A stretch of DNA of 64,000 nucleotides from Ferrovibrio terrae_A (GCF_943372915.1 NZ_CALSAN010000014.1:1-64000); one strand, 5' to 3'; numbered from the stretch's first letter, positions 32,109 through 40,350 are shown. Made by a program: numbers and translations. The notes: a model not told the origin generated them from the sequence alone.

Positions 32109-32594
32109 TTACAGAGTTGCGGCGAGCCGGGCGGCGCCGTAGAGCCCGGCGCCAAACACCAGATGCGTGATGAGGCTGCGTGCCCGCGCCGCCATCGGCG
32201 CCGGTGTGCGCGATGCGGCGATGCCGAGCCCGAGCGCCGGCTGCAGGATCAGGAAAGGTGCCGCAACCGTGACGAGCCCGGTGAGCAGCGCCGGCGCCAG
32301 CGTGGGCGCCTGCAGCCAGCCGGCGCCGAACACCGCCACCAGCCCGGCAGAAAAGGCGATGCCGATGGCGTAATGCGCCACCCAGCCGAGCGCCGCCTCG
32401 CCCGCCACCGGCGCCGCACGGCCGATGCCGTCATGGCGGAAGCGGCCGCGCGGCAGATGACCGAGCCAGCGGCCGACCATGCGGTAGTCGAGCCCGGTGA
32501 CGCCGTAGACATGCCGCAGCACCAGGCCCCAGAGATCCATCGCCAGCGTGGCGCCAATGCCCACGGCGGCAATGTGAAAGGGTGTATCCAACAT
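32109..32594 (-). CDS. DUF2938 family membrane protein
   Basis: The 161-residue protein has four or five hydrophobic segments. The start MLDTPFHIAAVGIGATLAMD and the blocks GRWLGHLPRGRF and GEAALGWVAHYAIGIAF fit DUF2938. The ATG at 32594 has AGAGGA eight bases upstream; the longer frame would run across the operator. It is divergent from a MerR regulator, and the gap holds a SoxR-like site placed between -35 and -10 boxes for this gene, so it is the probable regulated target. Function unknown. Confidence 0.87.
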   Translation of the reverse strand: MLDTPFHIAAVGIGATLAMDLWGLVLRHVYGVTGLDYRMVGRWLGHLPRGRFRHDGIGRAAPVAGEAALGWVAHYAIGIAFSAGLVAVFGAGWLQAPTLAPALLTGLVTVAAPFLILQPALGLGIAASRTPAPMAARARSLITHLVFGAGLYGAARLAATL

Positions 32595-32629
32595 CTGAAA
32601 TTCCTCTTGTGTGGTGGTGATGTTGGGGT

Positions 32630-32660
32630 AGCCTACAAATTCAAGTTCACTTGAGGTCAA
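32630..32660 (-). promoter_or_regulatory. MerR-type promoter with SoxR-like operator
   Basis: On the minus strand TTGACC (32660-32655) and TAGGCT (32635-32630) are 19 bases apart, the long spacing typical of MerR-activated promoters. The spacer holds the palindrome TCAAGT-TC-ACTTGA (32641-32654). The plus-strand 18-mer ATTCAAGTTCACTTGAGG matches the E. coli SoxR site CCTCAAGTTAACTTGAGG at 15 of 18 positions. Confidence 0.75.
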
Positions 32661-32662
32661 GC

Positions 32663-33112
32663 ATGAAAGCGCTCGATATCGCCGAAGTGGCGACCCGCAC
32701 CGGCGTGCCGGCCTCGGCGCTCCGCTTCTATGAGGAAAAGGGCCTGATCGCCTCCATCGGCCGGCGCGGGCTGAAGCGCCTGTTCATGCCCGATGTGGTG
32801 GAACGCCTGTCGCTGATCGCGCTGGGGCGGCTGGCCGGCTTCAGCCTCGAGGAGATCGCCGGCATGTTTGCCACCGATGGCCGGCTGCGCATCAAACGCG
32901 AGCAGCTGGCGGCCAAGGCCGATGATCTGGACAGCACCATCCGGCGGCTTTCAGCCATGCGCGACGGATTGCGCCATGCGGCGAAATGTTCGGCGCCAAG
33001 TCATCTCGAATGCCCGACCTTCCGCCGGCTGGTGAATGCCGCCGGTCAACTCAGCCGGACGCAGAGCCGCAAAACCGTTGGCAAAAGCAAAGGCCTGCGC
33101 AAAAAGCGATAG
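32663..33112 (+). CDS. MerR family transcriptional regulator
   Basis: The 149-residue regulator has an N-terminal MerR winged helix (IAEVATRTGVPASALRFYEE, then RRGLKRLFMPDVVERLSLI), a dimerising helix (about residues 75-110) and a C-terminal effector region. The only cysteines near the end are in AAKCSAPSHLECPTF, so the SoxR CxxCxC iron-sulfur motif is absent although its operator is SoxR-like. The ATG at 32663 has GAGG six bases upstream; the TTG at 32651 is less likely. It probably controls the divergent DUF2938-DUF2798 operon. Confidence 0.92.
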   Translation: MKALDIAEVATRTGVPASALRFYEEKGLIASIGRRGLKRLFMPDVVERLSLIALGRLAGFSLEEIAGMFATDGRLRIKREQLAAKADDLDSTIRRLSAMRDGLRHAAKCSAPSHLECPTFRRLVNAAGQLSRTQSRKTVGKSKGLRKKR

Positions 33113-33123
33113 CTGCGCGCAGT

Positions 33124-33942
33124 CTATACGCGGCAGCGCGCGATGAAGCCGGTGACCAGAGCCGTGATTTCGGCCGGCCGGTCCAGGCTCGGCACATGGG
33201 CCGCATCGGGCAGCACATGATGCGTTGCGTTTGGCATCAGGCCGGCGACCGCGCGGCAGCGCTCCTGGATATGCGGAAAGTCCATGTCGCCGCAGATCAC
33301 CAGCGCCGGCACCGCTATTTCACCCAGATGCTGGAAGGCGCCGGGCGGTGCATCCATGTCCATTCCGAGCGGCGACGAGCGCAATGCAGTGGCGTTCATG
33401 TCCAGGAACAACTGGCGCGCTCGCCCGGTGACACGACCTTCGGGCTGCAGCGGTCCATCGAGCCAGAGCCGCGCCTTGATCGCGATCACGCGGTCGAGAT
33501 CGCCGGCTGCCTCGGCGGCTTTCTGTTCGGCCAGCAGGCTCTTGATATCGGGCGGCAGGACGGGATCGGGCGCACCGGTCACGGTGGGCGAGATCAGCAC
33601 CAGGCCGCGCACGGCGGATGGATGCCGCAGCGCCGTGTCGATGGCGATGCGGCCGCCCTGCGAGCAGCCGACGAGGATCGCAGATCTGCCCTTCGCCGTG
33701 GCGCCGAGTACCGCCATCAGATCGCTGATCGCCGAATAGTCCTCCGGCTCACCGCGGGTGTCACCAAAGCCGCGCCGGTCATAGGCCACCGCCATGTTGC
33801 CGGCACTGATGCCATCCATCTGCGCGCGCCACATGCGGCGGTCGCCGACATTGGCATGCAGAAACACGACGGGATCGCCGCTGCCGACCGTTTCCACCGC
33901 CAGCATGGCGCGTCCGGATGCGATCGTGTGATAGGTGGTCAT
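33124..33942 (-). CDS. Alpha/beta hydrolase
   Basis: The 272-residue hydrolase has the HAN oxyanion-hole region (VVFLHANVGDRRMW), nucleophile elbow LVGCSQGG (G-C-S-Q-G), a late acid in ICGDMDFPHIQ and catalytic His in PDAAHVPSLDRP. A lid domain (about residues 130-190) is present. The ATG at 33942 has AGGA upstream. Substrate unknown. It converges on merR (11-base gap) and is divergent from a LysE exporter. Confidence 0.9.
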   Translation of the reverse strand: MTTYHTIASGRAMLAVETVGSGDPVVFLHANVGDRRMWRAQMDGISAGNMAVAYDRRGFGDTRGEPEDYSAISDLMAVLGATAKGRSAILVGCSQGGRIAIDTALRHPSAVRGLVLISPTVTGAPDPVLPPDIKSLLAEQKAAEAAGDLDRVIAIKARLWLDGPLQPEGRVTGRARQLFLDMNATALRSSPLGMDMDAPPGAFQHLGEIAVPALVICGDMDFPHIQERCRAVAGLMPNATHHVLPDAAHVPSLDRPAEITALVTGFIARCRV

Positions 33943-34080
33943 GGATGATCCTGGGCCTTGCCGGGGAAGCAGGCAGTATTGCGTCGACCTGCGGGTATCA
34001 CAAGGTGCGACGGGCTGCGCGATTGTAGCGATACATCTCCGCGCTTGCCTTCGCGGCATTGGCCGGACCAGACTTGGCGC

Positions 34081-34707
34081 ATGCTTGATGACATCAACCT
34101 GCCGCTCATTCTCCTTGCCGCCCTGCTCGCCACCGGCAGCCCCGGCCCGGCCACGCTGGCCATCGCCGGCGCCTCGATGAAATCCGGTCGCGGCTTCGGC
34201 CTTGCGGTGGCCGGCGGCGTCAGCACCGGATCGCTGATGTGGTCGACGGCGGCTGCCTTCGGCCTTGGCGCGGTGATGCTGGCCAATGCCTGGCTGTTCG
34301 AAGTGATGCGCTTTTGCGGTGCCGCCTATCTGCTCTATCTCGCGTTCCGGTCGGCGCGCTCGGCGCTGAAAGCCGGGGAACTGCATGCACGCGCCGGCAG
34401 CTATGCGTCACGGAAGCGCGCCTATGCCGCCGGGCTTGGCCTGCACCTGACCAACCCGAAGGCGATCCTGTTCTTCGGTTCACTCTATGCCGTGGGCGTG
34501 CCGGCACAGGCCTCGCCGCTGACGCTCGTCACCATCATCGCCGCCGTGGCGCTGCAGAGCACGCTGGTGTTCCACGGCTATGCGCTGCTGTTCTCCAGCC
34601 CGCCGCTGAGCCGGGGTTACATGCGGCTGCGGCGCTGGTTCGAGGGTGCCTTCGCACTGGCCTTCGGTGCCGCCGGCCTGAAGATTCTGACCACTCGCCT
34701 GCAATAG
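34081..34707 (+). CDS. LysE/RhtB family amino-acid exporter
   Basis: The 208-residue inner-membrane protein has about six helices. LysE signatures are the SPGPATLAIAGASMKSGRGFG segment (residues 19-39) and LHLTNPKAILFFGSLY. It is likely to export an amino acid or related metabolite. The ATG at 34081 has a weak ribosome-binding site; an upstream in-frame extension is not family-like. A GNAT enzyme follows 78 bases downstream. Confidence 0.9.
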   Translation: MLDDINLPLILLAALLATGSPGPATLAIAGASMKSGRGFGLAVAGGVSTGSLMWSTAAAFGLGAVMLANAWLFEVMRFCGAAYLLYLAFRSARSALKAGELHARAGSYASRKRAYAAGLGLHLTNPKAILFFGSLYAVGVPAQASPLTLVTIIAAVALQSTLVFHGYALLFSSPPLSRGYMRLRRWFEGAFALAFGAAGLKILTTRLQ

Positions 34708-34785
34708 GGCTTTGCTTCCGGCCGATCCCGCGCCAGCATGACGGCACGGCGGCGACGGCCGCATGTCTGATGGCAGGAGAGCAGC

Positions 34786-35298
34786 ATGGCCCTGACGGTG
34801 CGGCTGATGACGGCGGCGGAAACCCCGCTCATCCTCGATTATTTCCACAATGCCACGCCCGAACATCTCGAACTGCTGGGCGTCGACCCCACCCGCCTGC
34901 CGGCGCGCGCGGCCTGGCAGAGCGCCTATGAGCAGGAGCTCGCCCTGCCGGTGGAGCAGCGCAAAAGCCTGCTGGTGATCTGGCTGCTGAACGGCCGGGC
35001 AATCGGCTTCTCGACCAGCGACCGCATCCTGCGCGGCGAGCGCGCCAACATGCACCTGCATATCGTGGAGCCCGACCTGCGCGTGCAGGGCCTGGGCACC
35101 CAATGCGTCAAGCACAGTGTCGATATCTATTTCGAGGAACTGAAAATCCGCAAACTGTTCTGCGAGCCGAATGCCTTCAATGCCGCGCCGAACCGGACCC
35201 TGCAGAAAGCCGGCTTCAAATTCGTCAAGACGCATATGACCGTGCCCGGCCCGCTCAACTATCACCAGGCCGTGACACAATGGGTGATCGAACGCTGA
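34786..35298 (+). CDS. GNAT family N-acetyltransferase
   Basis: The 170-residue acetyltransferase has acetyl-CoA-binding motif A as HLHIVEPDLRVQGLGTQCV (the usual Q/R-x-x-G-x-G/A reads RVQGLG) and motif B in NAAPNRTLQKAGF. GGAGAGCAGC precedes the ATG at 34786. The acceptor is unknown. It lies between the LysE exporter and a convergent alcohol dehydrogenase. Confidence 0.88.
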   Translation: MALTVRLMTAAETPLILDYFHNATPEHLELLGVDPTRLPARAAWQSAYEQELALPVEQRKSLLVIWLLNGRAIGFSTSDRILRGERANMHLHIVEPDLRVQGLGTQCVKHSVDIYFEELKIRKLFCEPNAFNAAPNRTLQKAGFKFVKTHMTVPGPLNYHQAVTQWVIER

Positions 35299-35317
35299 CG
35301 CCTTGCGGGCGCCGCGC

Positions 35318-36343
35318 CTAGGCGAAATCGAGCACGATGCGGCCTTCGATTTCGCCACGATGCATGCGGGCGAAGACGTCGTTGATATTTTCCAGCCGCT
35401 CGGTCTTCACCGTCGCCTTCACCCTGCCCGCCCCGGCGAAGGCCAGCGCCTCCTGCAGGTCGAGCCGCGTGCCGACAATCGAGCCACGCACCGTGATGCC
35501 GTTGAGCACGGTGTCGAACACCGATAACGGGAAGTCGCCGGGCGGCAGGCCGTTCAGCGATACCGTGCCGCCACGGCGCACCATGCCGAGCGCCTGCTGG
35601 AAGGCCTTGAGCGAGACGGCGGTGACCAGCACGCCATGGGCGCCACCGATCTCCTTCTTCACGAAAGCAGCCGGATCGGTCTGTCGCGCATTGACCGTCA
35701 GCGCCGCACCCAGGCGCCGGGCCAGCGCCAGCTTGGCATCGTCGATATCCACGGCCACCACATTCAGGCCCATCGCCGTCGCGTATTGCACGGCCATATG
35801 GCCCAGGCCGCCGATGCCCGAGATCGCCACCCAGTCGCCGGGCTTGGTATCGGTGACCTTCAGTCCCTTGTAGACGGTGACGCCGGCACAGAGCACCGGT
35901 GCGATCTCGACGAAGCCGACATTCGCCGGCAGATGGCCGACATACTCGGGATCGGCAAGCACATATTCGGCGAAGCCGCCGTTCACCGAATAACCGGTAT
36001 TCTGCTGCGTCTCGCAGAGCGTTTCCCAGCCGCCGAGGCAATGCTCGCAATGGCCGCAGGCGCTGTAGAGCCAGGGCACGCCGACGCGGTCGCCTTCCTT
36101 GACATGGCGCACGCCGCTGCCGACCGCGGCGACATAGCCGACGCCTTCATGGCCGGGAATAAACGGCGGCGTCGGCTTGACCGGCCAGTCTCCTTCCGCG
36201 GCATGCAGATCGGTGTGACAGACGCCGCTCGCCATGACCTTGACGAGGATCTGGCCGGCACCCGGCAGCGGCACGGCCGCCTCCTCGATGACAAGCGGCT
36301 TGCCGAAGGCGCGAACGACGGCGGCTTTCATGGTCTTCTGCAT
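35318..36343 (-). CDS. adhP: Zinc-dependent alcohol dehydrogenase, AdhP-like
   Basis: Medium-chain NAD-dependent alcohol dehydrogenase, 341 residues. Catalytic zinc ligands lie in GVCHTDLHAAEGD and GHEGVG. The structural zinc uses the cysteine set in CGHCEHCLGGWETLC, and the Rossmann motif is GIGGLGHMAVQYA. The ATG at 36343 has GGAG seven bases upstream. A perfect FNR-type box is centred 55 bases before the start codon, suggesting oxygen-responsive control. The length and sequence pattern resemble E. coli AdhP. Confidence 0.93.
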   Translation of the reverse strand: MQKTMKAAVVRAFGKPLVIEEAAVPLPGAGQILVKVMASGVCHTDLHAAEGDWPVKPTPPFIPGHEGVGYVAAVGSGVRHVKEGDRVGVPWLYSACGHCEHCLGGWETLCETQQNTGYSVNGGFAEYVLADPEYVGHLPANVGFVEIAPVLCAGVTVYKGLKVTDTKPGDWVAISGIGGLGHMAVQYATAMGLNVVAVDIDDAKLALARRLGAALTVNARQTDPAAFVKKEIGGAHGVLVTAVSLKAFQQALGMVRRGGTVSLNGLPPGDFPLSVFDTVLNGITVRGSIVGTRLDLQEALAFAGAGRVKATVKTERLENINDVFARMHRGEIEGRIVLDFA

Positions 36344-36391
36344 GATCAATCTCCAATGCAGGAAGACTAGAACGGGCCGCGCTGCGCCACG

Positions 36392-36405
36392 TTGATATGA
36401 ATCAA
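36392..36405 (-). promoter_or_regulatory. FNR/FixK-type box upstream of adhP
   Basis: TTGAT-ATGA-ATCAA is a perfect match to the Fnr/FixK consensus TTGAT-N4-ATCAA. With a TAGTCT -10-like box at 36369-36364 the predicted start is near 36357, putting the box centre at -41.5, the class II activation position. Confidence 0.65.
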
Positions 36406-36407
36406 CA

Positions 36408-36437
36408 GGGAGAAGCGGCCTTGCAGCTTCTTCTCCC
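36408..36437 (-). terminator. Hairpin between the SDR gene and the adhP FNR box
   Basis: Perfect 8-base arms GGGAGAAG/CTTCTCCC with a 14-base loop, 27 bases after the SDR stop. No T-run follows on the minus strand, so it is only a candidate terminator insulating adhP. Confidence 0.4.
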
Positions 36438-36463
36438 TGCATCGTCAACGGCCAAGCATGGCT

Positions 36464-37234
36464 TCAGCGGAAGGCCGGACCACCGACCGGCGCGCCGTTG
36501 CTGCCACCATCGACGAAGATTTCGGTGCCGTTGACATTCGAGGCATCGTCAGAGGCCAGGAACAGCACGGTCTTCGCAATCTCGTCGGCTTCGCCCAGAC
36601 GGCCGAGCGGGATGATGCCAGACAGGCGCTTTTCCAGCTGCGCCTTCGCCTCGGGTGTCGGCGCCGCGCCGTCCCAGATCGGCGTGCGGGTGGCGCCGGG
36701 CGAGACGACATTCACGCGGATGCCACGCGGCGCCAGTTCGGATGCCATCACGCGCGCCATTCCGCGCACGCCGGCCTTGCTGGCGGCATAGGCCGAAGAA
36801 CCGGGCGAGCCGAGCTGCGACATCACCGAGCCGTTCAGGATGATCGAGGCGCCATCGTTGAGATGCGGTGCGGCGGCCTGCACGGTGAAGAACACGCCGG
36901 TGATGTTGGTGCGCAGGATCTGCTCGAAAACCTCGAGCTTGCTGCCACCGATGGGCGTGCTGCCCGGAATGCCGGCATTGGCGAACAGGATGTCGAGCTT
37001 GCCAAAGGCCTGCACGGCCGCCGCCACCGCCTGCTCGATGGCGGCGATGTCGGTGGCATCGGCCTGCAGGGCGATGGCATTGGGGCCCAGCTCTGTCAGC
37101 GCCGCGTCCAGGGTCGCCTTGTTGCGGCCGGTGATGGCGACGCGGGCGCCCGCGGCGATGAAAGCTTTGGCGGTGGCCAGGCCGATGCCGCTGTTGCCGC
37201 CGGTGATCAGCGCCGTCTTGCTCTTGAGCCTCAT
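36464..37234 (-). CDS. SDR family NAD(P)-dependent oxidoreductase
   Basis: Classical short-chain dehydrogenase, 256 residues. The cofactor motif is TGGNSGIGLA (residues 11-20), the NAG motif FANAGIP, the catalytic Ser in ILNGSVMSQLG, and Tyr/Lys in SAYAASKAGV. It is divergent from an HxlR regulator with a shared operator-like dyad, so it is probably the gene that regulator controls, a common pairing. Substrate unknown; quinone-like or aldehyde substrates are typical of such pairs. Confidence 0.93.
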   Translation of the reverse strand: MRLKSKTALITGGNSGIGLATAKAFIAAGARVAITGRNKATLDAALTELGPNAIALQADATDIAAIEQAVAAAVQAFGKLDILFANAGIPGSTPIGGSKLEVFEQILRTNITGVFFTVQAAAPHLNDGASIILNGSVMSQLGSPGSSAYAASKAGVRGMARVMASELAPRGIRVNVVSPGATRTPIWDGAAPTPEAKAQLEKRLSGIIPLGRLGEADEIAKTVLFLASDDASNVNGTEIFVDGGSNGAPVGGPAFR

Positions 37235-37267
37235 GGTGTTCTCCAGGGGGATATAAGTTTAATGATG

Positions 37268-37304
37268 AAACCACATGGACATCTCACCATACTGGTTTTA
37301 TAAT
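37268..37304 (+). promoter_or_regulatory. hxlR promoter overlapped by a dyad operator
   Basis: TGGACA (37276-37281) and a perfect TATAAT (37299-37304) are 17 bases apart. Inverted arms AAACCA (37268-37273) and TGGTTT (37293-37298), with inner ATGG/CCAT, enclose the promoter core. This is a good candidate HxlR operator controlling both directions. Confidence 0.6.
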
Positions 37305-37361
37305 GCAACCACCGTGGAGCGCCGCCCGGTGACGGCGCGCACAAAACCCCGAGGAGCCACC

Positions 37362-37805
37362 ATGAAGCGAACCAGCCTCGATGACGCGGATTGCCCGATT
37401 GCCCGGGCACTGGATGTGATCGGCGACTGGTGGTCGCTGCTGATCGTGCGCGATGCGTTTTTCGGCCTGCGCCGCTTTGGCGAATTCCAGAAAAGCCTCG
37501 GTCTGGCTAAAAACATCCTGACCGTGCGGCTGAAGAGCCTGGTCGCCAATGGCATCCTGGAGGCCGTGCCGGCTGCGGATGGCAGCGCCTACCGGGAGTA
37601 TGTGCTGACGCCAAAGGGCCGCGCGCTGTTTCCGGTGCTGGTGGCGTTGCGGCAATGGGGCGCCAAACACCAGTTCCCCGACCAGCTCTGCAGAATCGAA
37701 CTGATCGACCGTGAGAAGGGTGAACCGGTTCCGATGCTGGAACTGCGTGCCGCCGATGGCCGCCGGCTCACGCCCGCCGATACCATGATCCGAATCCGCA
37801 CCTGA
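37362..37805 (+). CDS. HxlR family winged-helix regulator
   Basis: The 147-residue regulator starts MKRTSLDDADCPIARALDVIG. Cys11 in the DCPIAR motif is the conserved redox or electrophile-sensing cysteine of this family. The helix-turn-helix covers FGLRRFGEFQKSLGLAKNIL and the wing covers YREYVLTPKGRAL. The C-terminal 40 residues extend beyond the minimal domain. GAGGAG precedes the ATG at 37362, which fixes the start. It is divergent from the SDR gene. Confidence 0.93.
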   Translation: MKRTSLDDADCPIARALDVIGDWWSLLIVRDAFFGLRRFGEFQKSLGLAKNILTVRLKSLVANGILEAVPAADGSAYREYVLTPKGRALFPVLVALRQWGAKHQFPDQLCRIELIDREKGEPVPMLELRAADGRRLTPADTMIRIRT

Positions 37806-37902
37806 GCTTCGCTTTGATACTTATGTCGGGTAAAAAGCCCGTCAGGCCTCGTTTCTTTTGCGAGATGATCCGCTACAATACGCGTGGAGCGGGAGACAGG
37901 CT

Positions 37903-38775
37903 TTGGCGGATTCCTCGATCAATTTTCTCGACGACCGGGCCGACCGGCGCGACGACACACGGCCACCGGGCGGTGGCGGACCGACATCGGATCGCCGCAA
38001 CTGGAAGGTCCTGATCGTCGATGACGAGCCCGACGTCCACTCGCTGACCAAGCTGCTGCTGCGTAATTTCAACTACCGCAAGCGCGGCCTGAATTTCCTC
38101 AGCGCCTATTCCGCCACCGAGGCGCGCGACGTGATGCGCGACAATCCCGACACCGCCCTGGTGCTGCTGGATGTGGTGATGGAAACCGAGCATGCCGGGC
38201 TGGCGCTGGTGGATTACATCCGCAACGACCTGGCCAACCGCTCGGCGCAGATCGTGATCCGCACCGGCCAGCCGGGCCAGGCGCCACCGCTGACCGTGGT
38301 GTCGAACCACGGCATCAACGACTACAAGGAAAAGACCGAGATCACGCAGCAGAGCATGATCCTCACCGTGGTGAAGGCGCTGCGGCTGTATGAGGAATTC
38401 CTGCCCAGCTATATCGCCGCCGCCAAATTCGCCCAGCTGGCCGAGCGCGCCAAGGCCGGCGCCGACGACCGCGAATTGCTGCGCAGCCTGCGCCATGAGC
38501 TGGACGGGCTGGATGACGCGACCCGGCCGCCGCCGGTGGCCGAGCCGGCCGATCCGCGCCTGGCCGCGCTGACCGATCGCGAGCGCGAGGTGCTGAAATG
38601 GGTCAGCCAGGGCGATTCCAACAAGGCCATCGCGATCCGGCTGGGCGTGCAGGAGGTGACCGTGAAGGCGCATCTGCGCCAGATCTTCACCAAGATGCAG
38701 GTGTTCAACCGCACCCAGGCGGCCTCCCTGGCGCTGCGGCTGCTGGAGCGCGACGGCGAGTTGCCCGTCCGTTAA
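37903..38775 (+). CDS. Response regulator, REC - DUF3369-like linker - LuxR helix-turn-helix
   Basis: The 290-residue regulator has a receiver domain at about residues 30-155 (VLIVDDEPDVHSLTK, phospho-acceptor in VLLDVVMETEHAGL). The linker GINDYKEKTEITQQSM and LTVVKALRLYEEF resembles the DUF3369 region of HD-GYP regulators. A LuxR-type DNA-binding domain is at about 220-285 (LTDREREVLKWVSQGDSNKAIA). The start is probably the TTG at 37903 with GGGAG upstream; no ATG fits. No sensor kinase is adjacent. It ends 17 bases before the ECF-type promoter of phr. Confidence 0.85.
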   Translation: MADSSINFLDDRADRRDDTRPPGGGGPTSDRRNWKVLIVDDEPDVHSLTKLLLRNFNYRKRGLNFLSAYSATEARDVMRDNPDTALVLLDVVMETEHAGLALVDYIRNDLANRSAQIVIRTGQPGQAPPLTVVSNHGINDYKEKTEITQQSMILTVVKALRLYEEFLPSYIAAAKFAQLAERAKAGADDRELLRSLRHELDGLDDATRPPPVAEPADPRLAALTDREREVLKWVSQGDSNKAIAIRLGVQEVTVKAHLRQIFTKMQVFNRTQAASLALRLLERDGELPVR

Positions 38776-38791
38776 ACCGCCTGCGGCGCGG

Positions 38792-38817
38792 TGATCCACC
38801 CTGCCAGTGCTTGCGTA
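38792..38817 (+). promoter_or_regulatory. ECF sigma (RpoE/ChrR-type) promoter of the phr operon
   Basis: TGATCC (38792-38797), 16 bases, then CGTA (38814-38817), 52 bases before the phr start. It has the same elements and spacing as the promoter before chrR (46037-46062) and resembles targets of the RpoE sigma factor paired with ChrR in Rhodobacter. Confidence 0.75.
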
Positions 38818-38868
38818 TCAAATAGTGAACGTCGTCAGTCCCGGCGACCGCAGCAGATACAGCTTGGC

Positions 38869-40350
38869 ATGCCGTCGCTTTCATCCCCTCCCGTGATCGT
38901 CTGGTTCCGCCAGGATCTGCGTCTGAACGACAACCCGGCCCTGGCCCAGGCGGCGGCCGCTGGCGCTGCCGTGATCCCGCTGTTCATCCTCGACACCAGC
39001 GCCACCGCCTGGCGCATGGGCGGCGCGACGCGCTGGTGGCTGCATCACAGCCTGGAACGGCTGGCGGCCGACCTGCAGCAGCGTTATGGCCTGACCCTGG
39101 TGCTGCGCCAGGGCGACCCGGCCACGGTGCTGCACAGCATCCTGCGCGAGACCGGCGCCACAGCCGTGCACTGGAACCGCTGCTACGAGCCCGCACTGGT
39201 GGCACGCGACACCGCGATCAAGGCCGCGCTGAAAACCGCCGGCGTGGCGGTGGAAACCCACAATGCCGCGCTGCTGTTCGAACCCTGGACGGTGAAGACC
39301 CAAGCCGGCGGCTGGTTCAAGGTGTTCTCGCCCTTCTGGCGGGCCTGCCGCGCCCTGCCCGCGCCGCCGGCACCGCAGCGCGCACCCAAGACAATTGCGC
39401 CCTGGCCACAGCCGATAGCGAGCGATGCGCTGGCCGACTGGACCCTGCTGCCGCGCAAGCCCGACTGGGCCGGCGGCCTGCGCGACAGTTGGACACCGGG
39501 CGAGGCCGGCGCCGCCGCACGGCTGCAGGCCTTCATCGACAGCGACCTGATCTACTATGCCGACGGGCGCGACCGGCCCGACATGAACGTGACCTCGCGG
39601 CTGTCGGCGCATCTGCGCTTTGGCGAGATCGGCCCGCGCCAGATCTGGCATGCGGTGCAGATGGCGCTCGGCCATAGCGGCCCGGCGCTCGGCCGCAACG
39701 CCGACAAATTCCTCACCGAGCTGGGCTGGCGCGAATTCTCCTATCACCTGCTGTTCCATTTCCCCGACCTGCCGCAGCAGAATTTCCGCGCCGACTTCGA
39801 TGCCTTCCCGTGGCAGCCGCGGCCCGATTTCCTCACCGCCTGGCAAGGTGCGCGCACCGGCTATCCCATCGTCGATGCCGGCATGCGCCAGCTCTGGCAT
39901 ACCGGCTGGATGCACAACCGCGTACGCATGATCGCCGCCTCCTTCCTGATCAAGCACCTGCTGCAGGACTGGCGCCAGGGCGAGGCCTGGTTCTGGGACA
40001 CGCTGGTGGATGCCGACCTCGCCAACAATGCGGCGAGCTGGCAATGGGTCGCCGGCTCTGGTGCCGATGCCGCCCCCTATTTCCGCATCTTCAATCCGAT
40101 CCTGCAGGGCGAGAAATTCGATCCCGAGGGCCTCTATGTGCGGCACTGGCTGCCGGAACTGGCCCGGCTGCCGAACAAATATGTGCACAAGCCCTGGATG
40201 GCGCCGGATGCCGTGCTGAAGCAAGCCGGGCTGGTGCTGGGCCGCGACTACCCGCAGCCGCTGGTGGACCATGACACCGCCCGCAAGGCGGCACTGGCGG
40301 CCTTTGCCGCTTTACGCAATGATGCCAGGGAGGCAGCGGGGGCCGAATGA
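38869..40350 (+). CDS. phr: Deoxyribodipyrimidine photo-lyase
   Basis: Light-driven repair of cyclobutane pyrimidine dimers using FAD and an antenna chromophore. The 493-residue class I photolyase has the N-terminal antenna domain (VIVWFRQDLRLNDNPAL) and the C-terminal FAD domain. FAD contacts are in GWREFSYHLLFHFP, MRQLWHTGWMHNRVRM and WFWDTLVDADLANNAASWQW. The ATG at 38869 fits the family start. It overlaps the next gene by 4 bases (ATGA). The ECF-type promoter upstream suggests induction by singlet oxygen or related stress. Confidence 0.95.
   Translation: MPSLSSPPVIVWFRQDLRLNDNPALAQAAAAGAAVIPLFILDTSATAWRMGGATRWWLHHSLERLAADLQQRYGLTLVLRQGDPATVLHSILRETGATAVHWNRCYEPALVARDTAIKAALKTAGVAVETHNAALLFEPWTVKTQAGGWFKVFSPFWRACRALPAPPAPQRAPKTIAPWPQPIASDALADWTLLPRKPDWAGGLRDSWTPGEAGAAARLQAFIDSDLIYYADGRDRPDMNVTSRLSAHLRFGEIGPRQIWHAVQMALGHSGPALGRNADKFLTELGWREFSYHLLFHFPDLPQQNFRADFDAFPWQPRPDFLTAWQGARTGYPIVDAGMRQLWHTGWMHNRVRMIAASFLIKHLLQDWRQGEAWFWDTLVDADLANNAASWQWVAGSGADAAPYFRIFNPILQGEKFDPEGLYVRHWLPELARLPNKYVHKPWMAPDAVLKQAGLVLGRDYPQPLVDHDTARKAALAAFAALRNDAREAAGAE

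Noticed and set aside
36408..36437. Hairpin as a definite intrinsic terminator for the SDR gene
   Set aside because: No T-run on the minus strand; kept only as a low-confidence feature.
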